Shown here piece after piece: positions 4,735 to 5,009 of a stretch of 5,009 bases of DNA. The notes under the pieces are model-generated. The model was given only the letters and a program-made list of their open reading frames with translations. It was not told the origin of the DNA and ran no database searches. The stretch covers positions 1 to 5,009 of the forward strand of contig JAEOST010000679.1 in assembly GCA_016840245.1 (NCBI GenBank), in the 5' to 3' direction. Position 1 is the stretch's first letter. Every line of letters starts with the position of its first letter. This DNA is from Candidatus Thorarchaeota archaeon (GTDB lineage: Archaea > Asgardarchaeota > Thorarchaeia > Thorarchaeales > Thorarchaeaceae). The position numbers and the translations under genes are program-made.

Positions 4735-5009
4735 CTAATTGTTTTGGGTCTGAGATTTACTGTACATTATGATAAGTACTATTATAATTATGTTGATTCC
4801 AATTGCTCCTATCAGATAAAGTGCAACGTAGGGTATGGGCATTGTTCCAACAATTAGTAGGGCTCCAGATGTTAGTATAGCCATTATGCTGACTAGTGTA
4901 GTGGCTTTGAACTGCCATGATTTTTTCATGTACACAACAATGGTAAGAATGAACTGAACGATTGCAATTGGCATTAACAGAATTGAAAGAATGAAGGAGA
5001 ACTGATTTC
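4735..5009 (-). CDS. Small membrane protein, possible divergent family member (5' end cut by window)
   Basis: The frame is open from the right edge, with no stop upstream of the internal ATG at 4974, so the gene starts outside the window and ends at TAG (4737-4735). The visible part has three hydrophobic segments. A short loop, VVYMKKSWQF, between the first two resembles a decayed form of the Y-G-x-x-x-M-K-S-W-A-W motif. A TMPIPYVALYLIG segment parallels TMPILYGIG in the interrupted relative. The tail KSQTQNN is polar. The shared order (loop with K-S-W, then two helices with TMP between them) suggests a distant member of the same family, but the N-terminal motif cannot be seen. Function unknown. 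Confidence 0.65.
   Translation of the reverse strand, partial: NQFSFILSILLMPIAIVQFILTIVVYMKKSWQFKATTLVSIMAILTSGALLIVGTMPIPYVALYLIGAIGINIIIIVLIIMYSKSQTQNN

Overview
The window looks like a piece of an archaeal chromosome. The strongest evidence is a 47-codon gene for the archaeal/eukaryotic RNA polymerase subunit Rpo12 (RpoP), supported by a Get3-type (TRC40/ArsA family) ATPase with a zinc CxxC motif and by TATA-like boxes upstream of several genes. Shine-Dalgarno sequences are also common, and TAA, TAG and TGA are all used as stops. The flavour of the surface protein and of the small membrane proteins suggests an Asgard-type lineage (for example Thorarchaeota), but that placement is only an impression. 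There are no mobile elements, CRISPR arrays, tRNAs or rRNAs.

Left part (1-1045, plus strand): the 3' end of a radical SAM enzyme gene with a TRAM-like C-terminal domain, then rpoP, a gene short enough to be missed by length-filtered gene callers. Middle (1068-2161, minus strand): a Get3-like ATPase followed by a 29-codon single-span membrane microprotein, whose ribosome-binding site overlaps the ATPase stop codon. A 145-bp divergent promoter region separates the ATPase from a plus-strand gene (2307-2978) for an exported, C-terminally anchored, probably glycosylated surface protein that ends at a clear hairpin/T-run terminator.

Right part (3042-5009, minus strand): a tandem series of small four-helix membrane proteins of one family. 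Members have an N-terminal M-(T/A)-E-I-P-x-P motif and a Y-G-x-(W/F)-x-M-(K/Q)-S-W-(A/T)-W motif between helices 2 and 3. Three members each carry the same TATA-like octamer ATATATTA 45-52 nt before the start codon, so they look like separately transcribed duplicates. The one at 3042-3449 is interrupted by a single in-frame TAA exactly where its two intact relatives have a CAA glutamine codon. A fourth, more divergent and partial member runs off the right edge.

Working together: Get3 targets tail-anchored membrane proteins, and the window is otherwise rich in small membrane proteins. A link between the ATPase and its co-transcribed microprotein is the most testable functional idea. The right-hand array has no assigned function.
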